From Silvanigrellales bacterium (GTDB taxonomy: Bacteria > Bdellovibrionota_B > Oligoflexia > Silvanigrellales > Silvanigrellaceae): 8,016 nucleotides of DNA. Shown here in pieces: positions 1 through 6,129 of the stretch. The notes beneath the pieces were generated by a model. The model was not told where the DNA came from, did no database searches, and was given only the letters and a program-made list of their open reading frames with translations. Within the stretch, counting starts at the first letter, position 1. Each line of letters starts with the position of its first letter. The stretch spans positions 1 through 8,016 of the forward strand of contig JANQPW010000963.1 of assembly GCA_028285285.1 (NCBI GenBank), given 5' to 3'. Both the position numbers and the translations under genes were made by a program.

Positions 1-710
1 CCGAGAGCAAGCCCAAACGGAACTTCGTCTGCACCTGCAGACCGGAGTCGAATCAACTCATACAGGGCCGCCAACTCAATATCACCGATCCCGGTGTCAC
101 CTTCCTCTGGGGCAACAGCGTTCACAATGACTGAGTCGATGTAGTTGCGAATGGGAACTCCAGCTCTGAGGAGAGCCTCTTCGCCACCCGAAAGAGTGAG
201 ACTCTTGTCGCGGGGCAGAGCATAACCTTCTTTGATCAGGCGTCTGCAGTTCGAGACTGTCGAACAAATACGCTCTTCAATCAAGACCTGAGAAACATCT
301 GAAGTGATGTCGTCATAGGAATCTTGATAGAAGGTTGAAGAACGCAATTGCACAGCCTCAAGTCCGAGCTTGTCTGAGTACACAATGGGAATAGCCACCG
401 ACAAAGAAACAGACTCACTCAAACCATAGTCAAGAGCCACGATTTGCGAAACTCGCTCAAATCGAAAACCCATGTCTTCTTCAACACCCTCTTTGCTAAA
501 CCCTGTATTTCCACTTGTGTGAACAAATGGTGAACGCACACGAAACACACCAACCGGAAGCACCGAACTCACAGGTCTCAGTGCAGGATCAGTATCTGCA
601 GCCTCACCCGCATCGGCTGCCTCATTTGCAAGAGAAGGCCAAGCGCACAACAACGAACCAATGGAAAGGCAAAGCCCCACCAGCCAAAGTGTCAGTGAAC
701 ATGTGGGCAC
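1..710 (-). CDS. Outer-membrane beta-barrel protein, C-terminus cut by left edge
   Basis: This is a 5' fragment of 236 whole codons that runs off the left edge. The GTG start at 710-708 is well fixed: AGGAGG lies four bases upstream (720-715), and an in-frame TGA at 722-720 leaves no earlier start. Residues 1-28 form a signal peptide with a hydrophobic core (LTLWLVGLCLSIGSLL) and a likely signal-peptidase I site after SLA. The mature part alternates polar and hydrophobic residues like beta strands, for example SLSVAIPIVYS near 102-112. It also has GIGDIELAALYEL near 207-219, a pattern I associate with the MetA-pathway/transporter-like outer-membrane barrel families. Two cysteines six residues apart (about 149 and 155) could form a disulfide in a loop. 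It is transcribed divergently from the lipoprotein hydrolase. The substrate cannot be inferred. The barrel call is fairly firm and the exact family is not. Confidence 0.8.
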   Translation of the reverse strand, partial: MPTCSLTLWLVGLCLSIGSLLCAWPSLANEAADAGEAADTDPALRPVSSVLPVGVFRVRSPFVHTSGNTGFSKEGVEEDMGFRFERVSQIVALDYGLSESVSLSVAIPIVYSDKLGLEAVQLRSSTFYQDSYDDITSDVSQVLIEERICSTVSNCRRLIKEGYALPRDKSLTLSGGEEALLRAGVPIRNYIDSVIVNAVAPEEGDTGIGDIELAALYELIRLRSAGADEVPFGLAL

Positions 711-714
711 AACC

Positions 715-720
715 CCTCCT
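715..720 (-). promoter_or_regulatory. Shine-Dalgarno site of the left barrel gene
   Basis: The minus strand reads AGGAGG here, a full match to the 16S anti-Shine-Dalgarno, four bases before the GTG at 710-708. Together with the in-frame stop at 722-720 it decides the start of this gene, which otherwise has no early ATG in frame. Confidence 0.8.
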
Positions 721-754
721 CAGCATCAGAGAACCTTTAGGTCAAGCAAGGGAC

Positions 755-772
755 TTTACTTTTTCTGTCAAC
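755..772 (-). promoter_or_regulatory. Putative promoter element, copy 1 of a shared 18-mer
   Basis: On the minus strand this reads GTTGACAGAAAAAGTAAA, with a perfect -35 hexamer TTGACA (771-766). It matches the element at 4932-4949 in 17 of 18 positions. It ends 44 bases before the GTG of the left barrel gene, and the other copy ends 38 bases before the start of the second barrel gene. A start site about 35 bases downstream would leave a leader of roughly 25 bases. No good TATAAT-like hexamer sits at the usual 16-18 base spacing, where the minus strand reads TGCTTG. An activator or a non-standard sigma factor is therefore possible. Similarity and position are seen directly; the promoter role is inferred. 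Confidence 0.45.
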
Positions 773-784
773 ATCGGTCACTGG

Positions 785-800
785 CCTAGTATACACTAGG
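785..800. repeat. 16-bp inverted repeat between divergent genes, possible operator
   Basis: CCTAGT and ACTAGG flank a four-base centre (ATAC), so 14 of 16 positions are symmetric. It lies between the left barrel gene and the lipoprotein hydrolase. It also overlaps possible -10 hexamers: TATACT on the minus strand and TAGTAT or TATACA on the plus strand. A dimeric repressor site is one reading, and an incidental symmetric -10 region is another. With the hydrolase start placed at 839 the repeat lies 38 bases upstream of that gene. Confidence 0.35.
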
Positions 801-826
801 GACTCATGAAGGTGGCACAGAATGTC

Positions 827-831
827 GGGAG
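827..831 (+). promoter_or_regulatory. Shine-Dalgarno site deciding the hydrolase start
   Basis: GGGAG stands seven bases before the ATG at 839. The earlier in-frame ATG at 806 has only AGGGA three bases upstream, which is too close. It would also add 11 residues ahead of the lipoprotein signal. The site at 827-831 therefore favours 839. Confidence 0.55.
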
Positions 832-838
832 AACTTCC

Positions 839-2641
839 ATGAGATCTCGTGTATGGCTCAGTTTCTTTTTGCTTGCCGCACCCGGCTGCGATGCCCCCCA
901 GTCGAGCGGAATTCCTCCGACCATCGAGGACTACACACTTGAAGACGCTGAAACCTCCTCACAGGAGCTGGAGAAAACCTGGCTGAGCTTTGCAGCAGCG
1001 CTGCAGCTCAATATCTCAGGCGAGGGCTCGAAATCTTCCGAAGTTCTTGAAGAGGAACTTCGAACCCCCTCGGGGCTCCTGAGTGATGCGAGTTATCAAG
1101 ACACCACGCAGAAGCTCATTTCCATATTCACAGACGCCGACGAGTCACAGGCCCGACCCAGCAATGCCACCCGATGCGCCTCCATTGAACGCATCTCTCC
1201 GCTGAGCTCCATCAAAGCCCACTCTCTGGACCCCGTGGAAGATCAGAAAACCGAGCTTGCCAACGTCAGCGTCTACAAACTCGAATATGTGCTCAACTCC
1301 AACACACTCCAAGAAGTCTCAACCGCTGATTCGAGCAATCTGGGAGACCAAGTTGTGCGCAGCGCACTCCTAACCGTGCCCACCTTGGAAGCAGGAACAC
1401 AAGTTCCTCTCGTGGTGTATGGTCATGGTGGAGACAACGGTCTGAACTACACCGAAATGGCTCGGGTTTTTGGAAACCTTCAGCAGCAGCTTGTGATAGT
1501 TGCCCCTTCTTTTCCCGACGAACCTATTTGTGAGGAAGGTTTCAACACCATCATTGGCTCCTGCGTAGGCGCAACAATTTCATCGCCGTCTGGGGTGTCT
1601 CGACCATTCGACACCGATGCCAATGAAATGTTGGGGCTCCAAGATTGCATTACCCGAGCTGTGTACAAACAAGAAAGTGACGCGAGCCTTTCGGCATTAG
1701 GGCTCAATGCTCCTCTGAACAACGAAACAGGCGAAACCACCAACGAAACATTGAACGCTACACTGGCGAACGCGCTGCGGCGCTACGGAGAGCTTTCTGG
1801 TGCAACCACAACAGATGCCTTTTCGGCACGGCATCCCGTGAGCCACCTTGTTGGTTCTTCTCGGGGTTCAATGACATCTCTCATTGCCCTAGCCAAATCT
1901 GGCGCTTCTCACAGGGCCGAGAGCTCCCGAGAAGGGAAGATCTCTCTCTCTCGCTTCCAATGCACCGCGCTGCTCTTTCCACCCACTACTTTCACCATGG
2001 GAACCTTCCGCCTCGCTTTGGAGCTCTTTGTGAAAGGGCTCGCTGAATTCACCCGTTTTTTCGCTCTGCCAACTGCAGATCAGCTCATCGACATGTTCAA
2101 AGATTTTCGTGAGGGCAACATTTCCACAGATGAAATGCTGCTCAAGTACATTCCCATCGACGCACTGTTGAACATTCACCTCAGCACAACGGCGCTGCGG
2201 AACTGGTCGGGTCACGACCCTGCCAACCCCAGCAACACATCCCCTGGGAAACTGCTGGCTATTCACGGCAGTCAAGACAAGGTTGTGAATTCAGAGCAGT
2301 CGCTCTACTTTGGGCAACAAATTGGGCTCGCCTCTCAACGTGTTAGAGGCTTGGGTTGGGCGCCAGGAGCAACCTCTTCAATTTTGGCTTTTGCACCTCC
2401 GGCAGACACACCCTACCCCACAGGAAACCCCTTCTCGGATGCCATCTTCCAACATGGTGACACAACCTTCTTCCGTAGCACGCAAATTGCAGATAGCTCC
2501 GTAGATGCCAACCAGCCGGGTTGGGGCATCATCTCAGGGTCTGCTGCTCCGTCTTTCTACGACTCAAGCTTCATGAACGAAAGTGGGAGCACCCCACCCG
2601 AAGCATTCAAAACGTGGATGTCTGCGAACTGCTCGCTATAG
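839..2641 (+). CDS. Lipoprotein alpha/beta-hydrolase (esterase/lipase-like)
   Basis: A predicted 600-residue exported hydrolase. The N-terminus MRSRVWLSFFLLAAPGC is a lipoprotein-type signal with the candidate lipid-bearing Cys at 17. The lipobox (APGC) is atypical because of Pro at -2. Asp follows the Cys, which in Escherichia coli favours retention in the inner membrane. The catalytic set of an alpha/beta-hydrolase is visible: an HGG oxyanion-type motif near 196-198 (PLVVYGHGGD), the nucleophile elbow GSSRG with Ser341, an acid Asp480 in AIHGSQDKVV, and a candidate His539 in IFQHGD. About 185 residues precede the core and match nothing I know. A segment rich in Asn, Glu and Thr (about 293-308) lies between oxyanion and nucleophile motifs and may be part of a lid. 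The acyl substrate is unknown. The gene is divergent from the left barrel gene and overlaps the end of the exporter gene by six bases. The ATG at 806 is the alternative start. Confidence 0.85.
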   Translation: MRSRVWLSFFLLAAPGCDAPQSSGIPPTIEDYTLEDAETSSQELEKTWLSFAAALQLNISGEGSKSSEVLEEELRTPSGLLSDASYQDTTQKLISIFTDADESQARPSNATRCASIERISPLSSIKAHSLDPVEDQKTELANVSVYKLEYVLNSNTLQEVSTADSSNLGDQVVRSALLTVPTLEAGTQVPLVVYGHGGDNGLNYTEMARVFGNLQQQLVIVAPSFPDEPICEEGFNTIIGSCVGATISSPSGVSRPFDTDANEMLGLQDCITRAVYKQESDASLSALGLNAPLNNETGETTNETLNATLANALRRYGELSGATTTDAFSARHPVSHLVGSSRGSMTSLIALAKSGASHRAESSREGKISLSRFQCTALLFPPTTFTMGTFRLALELFVKGLAEFTRFFALPTADQLIDMFKDFREGNISTDEMLLKYIPIDALLNIHLSTTALRNWSGHDPANPSNTSPGKLLAIHGSQDKVVNSEQSLYFGQQIGLASQRVRGLGWAPGATSSILAFAPPADTPYPTGNPFSDAIFQHGDTTFFRSTQIADSSVDANQPGWGIISGSAAPSFYDSSFMNESGSTPPEAFKTWMSANCSL

Positions 2642-3943
2642 TTCTTTTGCTGGAATTGGCTTCCTTCCCACAGTCATCACCACAATGCTCAACACCCTGC
2701 CGAGGCTCAGAGCCACAGAACCCGCAACCGCGCCGTTTGCCCACTGGAAAGTGACAAAGGCTGCCATGGTTGCGATCACACACACCATCTCCACCAAAAA
2801 GGCCCAGGTGATGCGAACTGTGCGGTGTTCAATCATAGCCAAACCCCTTGACCAACTGAGCCACACAGAAAGGGCCGGCAAAAGAAACAGTAACGCAAAC
2901 GGAAAGCGGATGAAGTGGAGAAGCTCATCGCTGAGGCCCGCCACATCGGAAAACCAAAAAACGGAGAGGGGGGTGAGAGACAAAACCAGAAAAATCAATG
3001 TGTTGAAACCACCCAAAAAAACAGCAAAGCGGCGAAGCTGCTCCAAGCGCTCAGCGGAATTGTGATGGAGTGCAAGCACAACTTCTTGGAACGAAAGACC
3101 AATGGCTCGAAAGAAAAAGGCCGTGCTGTTGATCAGCGGCAAGACAGCAAGTGACTCCAGCACCATCAAACCTCGGCCAGCAAAAAAAGTGACGATGGGT
3201 TGCAGCAGCAAGCCAATGGCGGTGGTGAGAATGAGAGGAAGGTAGTAGCGCCAGATCTCAACCATACTCAAGCTGTCTCCCTCTGGGCTGCGAGCACACA
3301 CTCTTTCCACACTCCGACGAGCCATCGCCCAAACCACGAGAGCTTCGGCACAAACTCCCACACTCAACGAAAAGCCACCCATTGCCGCTCCGCCCCAGGA
3401 GCCAAAGTGAAAACACAGAACTCCAGTTGCAGCCATGGCCACGAGCCGCACCACCGTGCCATAGGCCACCTCCCGCGTGCGGCCATCGGCAATGAGCACT
3501 CCCTGCAAAAATCTTCTGATACCAATGGCCGCTGGCCAGGGAATCAGAAAAACACTCGCCAGCCACATCTTTTCTGAAACCTGAGGAGGAAGGCCAATGA
3601 CCTCACGAGTCACAACTTCAAAAACGGGAGGAATCACAAAGAGCACGCTCAGTGCGGTAACAACAAAATTCAGCAGATGTGTGAACCTCAGCAAGGCCAA
3701 GTAACTGATCCGCGACTTCACCAGCACCGTTGCTGCAGACATGAGCATGATGACGGGGCCTTCCAGAATGAGGCCGCAGATGAAGGCCACTCCATAAGCC
3801 GCAAGGTTTTCCTTTGGGTCGGCCATACGTGCTACCAGGGCCGTCAAAAACGGACCTTCGAGGCTCATCAAAACCCACGTGAATGCGAGAGGAGCCCAAA
3901 ACTTGGAGATACCCTTGAGAGACAACGATTTTTCTGTGCTCAT
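2636..3943 (-). CDS. MATE/ANKH-like multi-span inner-membrane exporter
   Basis: A 435-residue very hydrophobic protein with about 12 predicted membrane helices, roughly at 16-38, 47-74, 85-105, 127-142, 159-180, 184-207, 233-256, 260-283, 305-325, 342-362, 375-398 and 402-424. Length and topology fit the MOP flippase superfamily (MATE exporters, polysaccharide flippases, ANKH-like proteins). The N-terminal stretch LEGPFLTALVARM, NLAAYGVAFICGLILEGPVIM and the later WPAAIGIRRFLQG resemble, from memory, a bacterial subgroup related to ANKH and often labelled MATE. The ATG at 3943 has a moderate AAGGG site four bases upstream. The barrel gene ends 59 bases upstream on the same strand with no convincing terminator between, so the two are probably co-transcribed. 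The TAG stop overlaps the hydrolase stop on the other strand. The transported compound cannot be read from the sequence. Confidence 0.8.
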   Translation of the reverse strand: MSTEKSLSLKGISKFWAPLAFTWVLMSLEGPFLTALVARMADPKENLAAYGVAFICGLILEGPVIMLMSAATVLVKSRISYLALLRFTHLLNFVVTALSVLFVIPPVFEVVTREVIGLPPQVSEKMWLASVFLIPWPAAIGIRRFLQGVLIADGRTREVAYGTVVRLVAMAATGVLCFHFGSWGGAAMGGFSLSVGVCAEALVVWAMARRSVERVCARSPEGDSLSMVEIWRYYLPLILTTAIGLLLQPIVTFFAGRGLMVLESLAVLPLINSTAFFFRAIGLSFQEVVLALHHNSAERLEQLRRFAVFLGGFNTLIFLVLSLTPLSVFWFSDVAGLSDELLHFIRFPFALLFLLPALSVWLSWSRGLAMIEHRTVRITWAFLVEMVCVIATMAAFVTFQWANGAVAGSVALSLGRVLSIVVMTVGRKPIPAKEL

Positions 3944-4002
3944 GGGACCCTTCTTGAAGTCTCCGGGTCACCTCAGAGCAGAGCGTTTTATTGGCCTGAG
4001 CT

Positions 4003-4893
4003 TTAGAAAAGGAAGCCCAAGCGCACACGATGCACGCTTTGCTTCACCACAGTGGTGCCAACCTGCGGATTTTTTGGCTGAAAACCTCTTTCCAGGTAGT
4101 CATAGCCCAGCCGAATCAGCACAATATCAAGCTGGAGCCCAGCCTGAAACTCGCTGAGCACAAAACTTTCAGAAATGACATGTGGTGGCACAAACGACTC
4201 GTTGATCACCCCCCCGCCGGTGAGAGCCAATGCGGGAAACAGATACAACTGAGCTGAAATCCGCGGCACCCAAGCGTCGTAGTCGCGGGTGGTCGGCTGT
4301 GTGCCGGTGTCGAGTGTGACCGAAGACACACCTGCAGGGGGGGCGAGCAACTGGTAGCGCTGACGGCCGTAGTCCACATAGACAGCTGTGTCTTCAGGAT
4401 TCTGCCCAAAGAAGCGCAGGCCACCTCCATAGGAAACAGAAGTGGAACCTTCGTGCTCGCCCGAAGCCTGAATATCAAGAGTGCTTCCGAAGGCCGTGGG
4501 AACCACATTGGGAGTGCGCAGGCCCGTTACCGCCGACACAAAATTGTTGAAAGCGATCCGACCTCCATAGCCCACTCCGGTTCCGGAGTGAACGTTGACT
4601 GTGTCGTTATCTGGACTCTGCCGGAGAGCTTCACCGGCTGCGTAAACATCCAGTTCAACCCGGGCTCGTGGCGCACGCTGACCGAGAAAAAAACGGTAGA
4701 GAAGGTCGAGACGTTTTGACGATCGCTTGTTGGCAATGTGCTCTGAAAAATACCATTTCTCTTGCTTGCGTTCGGCCTCTCGCTTCCGGATATCGAGTGT
4801 CCAACCCTCGGCAAGGCCCTTCTCTGGAAAAACTCCCAGCAGGGCAATGGTAACGCAAAGAAAGGTTGTCGCAGCACTCGATAAAACTTTCAT
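4003..4893 (-). CDS. Predicted outer-membrane beta-barrel protein
   Basis: A 296-residue secreted protein I do not recognise by family. Residues 1-28 form a signal peptide (Lys2, hydrophobic 9-21, probable cleavage after GLA). A charged segment follows (about 34-60, rich in Arg, Lys and Glu). The rest looks like amphipathic strands with Gly- and aromatic-rich turns (GVGYGGRIAF near 106-115, VSYGGGLRFF near 153-162, LTGGGVI near 224-230). The protein ends in VRLGFLF; a terminal Phe preceded by alternating hydrophobic residues is the usual signal for barrel insertion by the BAM complex. Roughly 10-12 strands would fit the length. The ATG at 4893 is best supported by the signal peptide, because no purine-rich ribosome site precedes it and a 12-bp palindrome covers it. 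The exporter gene follows after 59 bases, so the two may work together in export or envelope assembly. Confidence 0.75.
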   Translation of the reverse strand: MKVLSSAATTFLCVTIALLGVFPEKGLAEGWTLDIRKREAERKQEKWYFSEHIANKRSSKRLDLLYRFFLGQRAPRARVELDVYAAGEALRQSPDNDTVNVHSGTGVGYGGRIAFNNFVSAVTGLRTPNVVPTAFGSTLDIQASGEHEGSTSVSYGGGLRFFGQNPEDTAVYVDYGRQRYQLLAPPAGVSSVTLDTGTQPTTRDYDAWVPRISAQLYLFPALALTGGGVINESFVPPHVISESFVLSEFQAGLQLDIVLIRLGYDYLERGFQPKNPQVGTTVVKQSVHRVRLGFLF

Positions 4894-4903
4894 GCCTAGG
4901 CAT
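4892..4903. repeat. Perfect 12-bp palindrome over the barrel gene start codon
   Basis: ATGCCTAGGCAT is perfectly self-complementary and includes two bases of the ATG at 4893-4891. In the mRNA the start codon could also pair with the upstream ATGCC at 4910-4906, giving a five-pair stem with an eight-base loop. It could serve as a protein-binding operator, as an RNA hairpin that hides the start, or it may be chance. Its CCTAG/CTAGG halves recall the inverted repeat at 785-800. Confidence 0.4.
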
Positions 4904-4931
4904 CGGCATTAACTGGAATGACTTGAGTCTT

Positions 4932-4949
4932 TTTACTTTTTTTGTCAAC
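4932..4949 (-). promoter_or_regulatory. Putative promoter element, copy 2 of a shared 18-mer
   Basis: The minus strand reads GTTGACAAAAAAAGTAAA, with TTGACA at 4948-4943, and differs from the copy at 755-772 in one base. It ends 38 bases before the ATG at 4893. As in the other copy, the expected -10 position is poor (CAAGTC at 17-base spacing). Sharing between two barrel genes argues for a common promoter type or a bound regulator. A chance A-rich match is the alternative. Confidence 0.45.
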
Positions 4950-5023
4950 TCTCAATTTTTTTCTACCCTTAGGCCACAAGACTTCCACATAGGATTGCGG
5001 TTACACTGCAAAAGACAATCTTC

Positions 5024-5029
5024 AAGGAG
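5024..5029 (+). promoter_or_regulatory. Shine-Dalgarno site fixing a GTG start
   Basis: AAGGAG lies seven bases before the GTG at 5037-5039. The reading frame stays open upstream to 4866, but that extension has no ribosome site and would bury the lipoprotein signal 57 residues into the protein. This site settles the start. Confidence 0.8.
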
Positions 5030-5036
5030 CCCCACT

Positions 5037-6095
5037 GTGTCGTTTCGCCCTTTTGCAAAAAGACACCTCGCCACTTTCGTTCTCTTTGCTCTTTCTTCAG
5101 CTTGCGTGCAACGCAGTCAGAACGACACCTCAAAACCCCGCAGTGCCGAGCTGATCATCAAAGGAAGTAAGCTCGCATCGAAAGTAGGCATGGTTTGGAC
5201 AGAAACCAAAAAGGCTCCAAATGGAGAGCTCTACTCGTGCTTCCTGACTTCTTCGAAGCAGCGCCTCAAAGGGGCCCAACAACCTCTTGAAAAAGCAGAG
5301 TACCAAGATCTCTTCAACAGGCTAAGGGTTCCCAAAGTAACTCCCGAGGCCAAAGAAGTCCTCAAAATGATCGCAAGCTTCATCAGAACAGGCTCCTCTG
5401 AAAACCGGGTGGCGCGGCCCGTTCACCACAAAACATTTTTGCGATACCTCGCGGAAGCCGCTCCAGGTCAAAAAGCCATTGAAGACGCCGAGGCTAAACT
5501 CAACTTTGAGCGACGTCTTCGCACCTACGCCTATGCCACAGAGCTTGTTGCGGGAGGAGCCCAGATTCTCAGTCTCGTTCGTGGGGTTCCATTCGTTATA
5601 TCCTGGCTTGAATTGCAGGCGGGTGGTGATGGAAGCGTCGGTGAGGCAGCGGAGATTGCTGGGGCCACGGTTGGAGCTTTGGTTTCAGGATTAGTGATCT
5701 GGAAGAAGGCATTCCCTCATCTTGCAGAGGCCCAGGAAAAAGTCTCGACTGCGCGCAGGAATCTTGTTGAGGCAAAAACATCGGCACAAGCTCTCAGTGA
5801 ACTTCTGTTGGTCTTGCAAAAATCGGGGCAAGCTGCGGAGGAAGATCAACAGAAAGCTGTGCAGCCAAGGCCTGTGAGCAACCCTCTGCCCAGTGTGGAT
5901 CGCACCACTCAGCAATTGGCTTACAAGCTTTTCGAATTCATCCAATTCGACGAGACGGGCAAACTGATCAACATCTTGGAAGACTTCAACCCTGAAATTG
6001 ACAGAGTTCTTTACGGGGAAACCTGCCCACAGACCTCGTTTGAGATTTCACTCACAAATGACCTACAGGTGCTTCAAACAGCACAAGACCCCTGA
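5037..6095 (+). CDS. Unrecognised lipoprotein with hydrophobic hairpin and coiled coil
   Basis: A 352-residue protein starting at GTG. The N-terminus (RPFAKRHLATFVLFALSSAC) is a lipoprotein signal: basic n-region, hydrophobic core, then SSAC with the lipid-bearing Cys at 23. Val follows, so the default destination is the outer membrane. Residues about 24-165 are mixed and charged with no motif I know. Residues 167-191 and 204-222 are hydrophobic, joined by a Gly-rich turn (QAGGDGSVGE). The second has small residues spaced like a glycine zipper (AGATVGALVSGLVIW). Residues 227-273 are Ala-, Glu- and Gln-rich with heptad character, probably a coiled coil. The C-terminal 75 residues are acidic-polar, and Cys68 and Cys330 are the only other cysteines. 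It is divergent from the barrel gene and converges on the desulfurase gene with 34 bases between them. Function is unknown; membrane association or insertion is an inference from the hairpin. Confidence 0.8.
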   Translation: MSFRPFAKRHLATFVLFALSSACVQRSQNDTSKPRSAELIIKGSKLASKVGMVWTETKKAPNGELYSCFLTSSKQRLKGAQQPLEKAEYQDLFNRLRVPKVTPEAKEVLKMIASFIRTGSSENRVARPVHHKTFLRYLAEAAPGQKAIEDAEAKLNFERRLRTYAYATELVAGGAQILSLVRGVPFVISWLELQAGGDGSVGEAAEIAGATVGALVSGLVIWKKAFPHLAEAQEKVSTARRNLVEAKTSAQALSELLLVLQKSGQAAEEDQQKAVQPRPVSNPLPSVDRTTQQLAYKLFEFIQFDETGKLINILEDFNPEIDRVLYGETCPQTSFEISLTNDLQVLQTAQDP

Positions 6096-6129
6096 TCACT
6101 TCACAGACACTCCACTTGTCAGGCACCTT

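Noticed and set aside
515..799. 94-codon open frame on the plus strand ahead of the hydrolase
   Set aside because: It lies mostly antisense to the left barrel gene, which has a signal peptide, an AGGAGG site and a pinned start. The predicted product (rich in Gln, Pro and His) looks like a non-coding shadow.
806..838. ATG at 806 as the hydrolase start
   Set aside because: Its ribosome site is only three bases away and it adds 11 residues before an otherwise compact lipoprotein signal. The ATG at 839 has GGGAG at seven bases.
3971..3999. CTCAG ... CTGAG repeat between the barrel and exporter genes as a terminator
   Set aside because: It is a five-pair stem with a long loop and no T-run, not convincing enough to split the putative operon.
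4527..4877. 116-codon and similar open frames within the second barrel gene and exporter gene
   Set aside because: They are other-frame or antisense shadows of genes whose products have coherent signal peptides or membrane helices.
4866..5036. Upstream extension of the hairpin lipoprotein frame
   Set aside because: It would overlap the start of the divergent barrel gene and move the lipoprotein signal to residue 58. The GTG at 5037 has AAGGAG at ideal spacing.
6092..6123. CCTGA ... TCAGG inverted repeat between the convergent lipoprotein and desulfurase genes as a terminator
   Set aside because: The stem is only five pairs with a loop of about 22 bases and no T-run follows on either strand.
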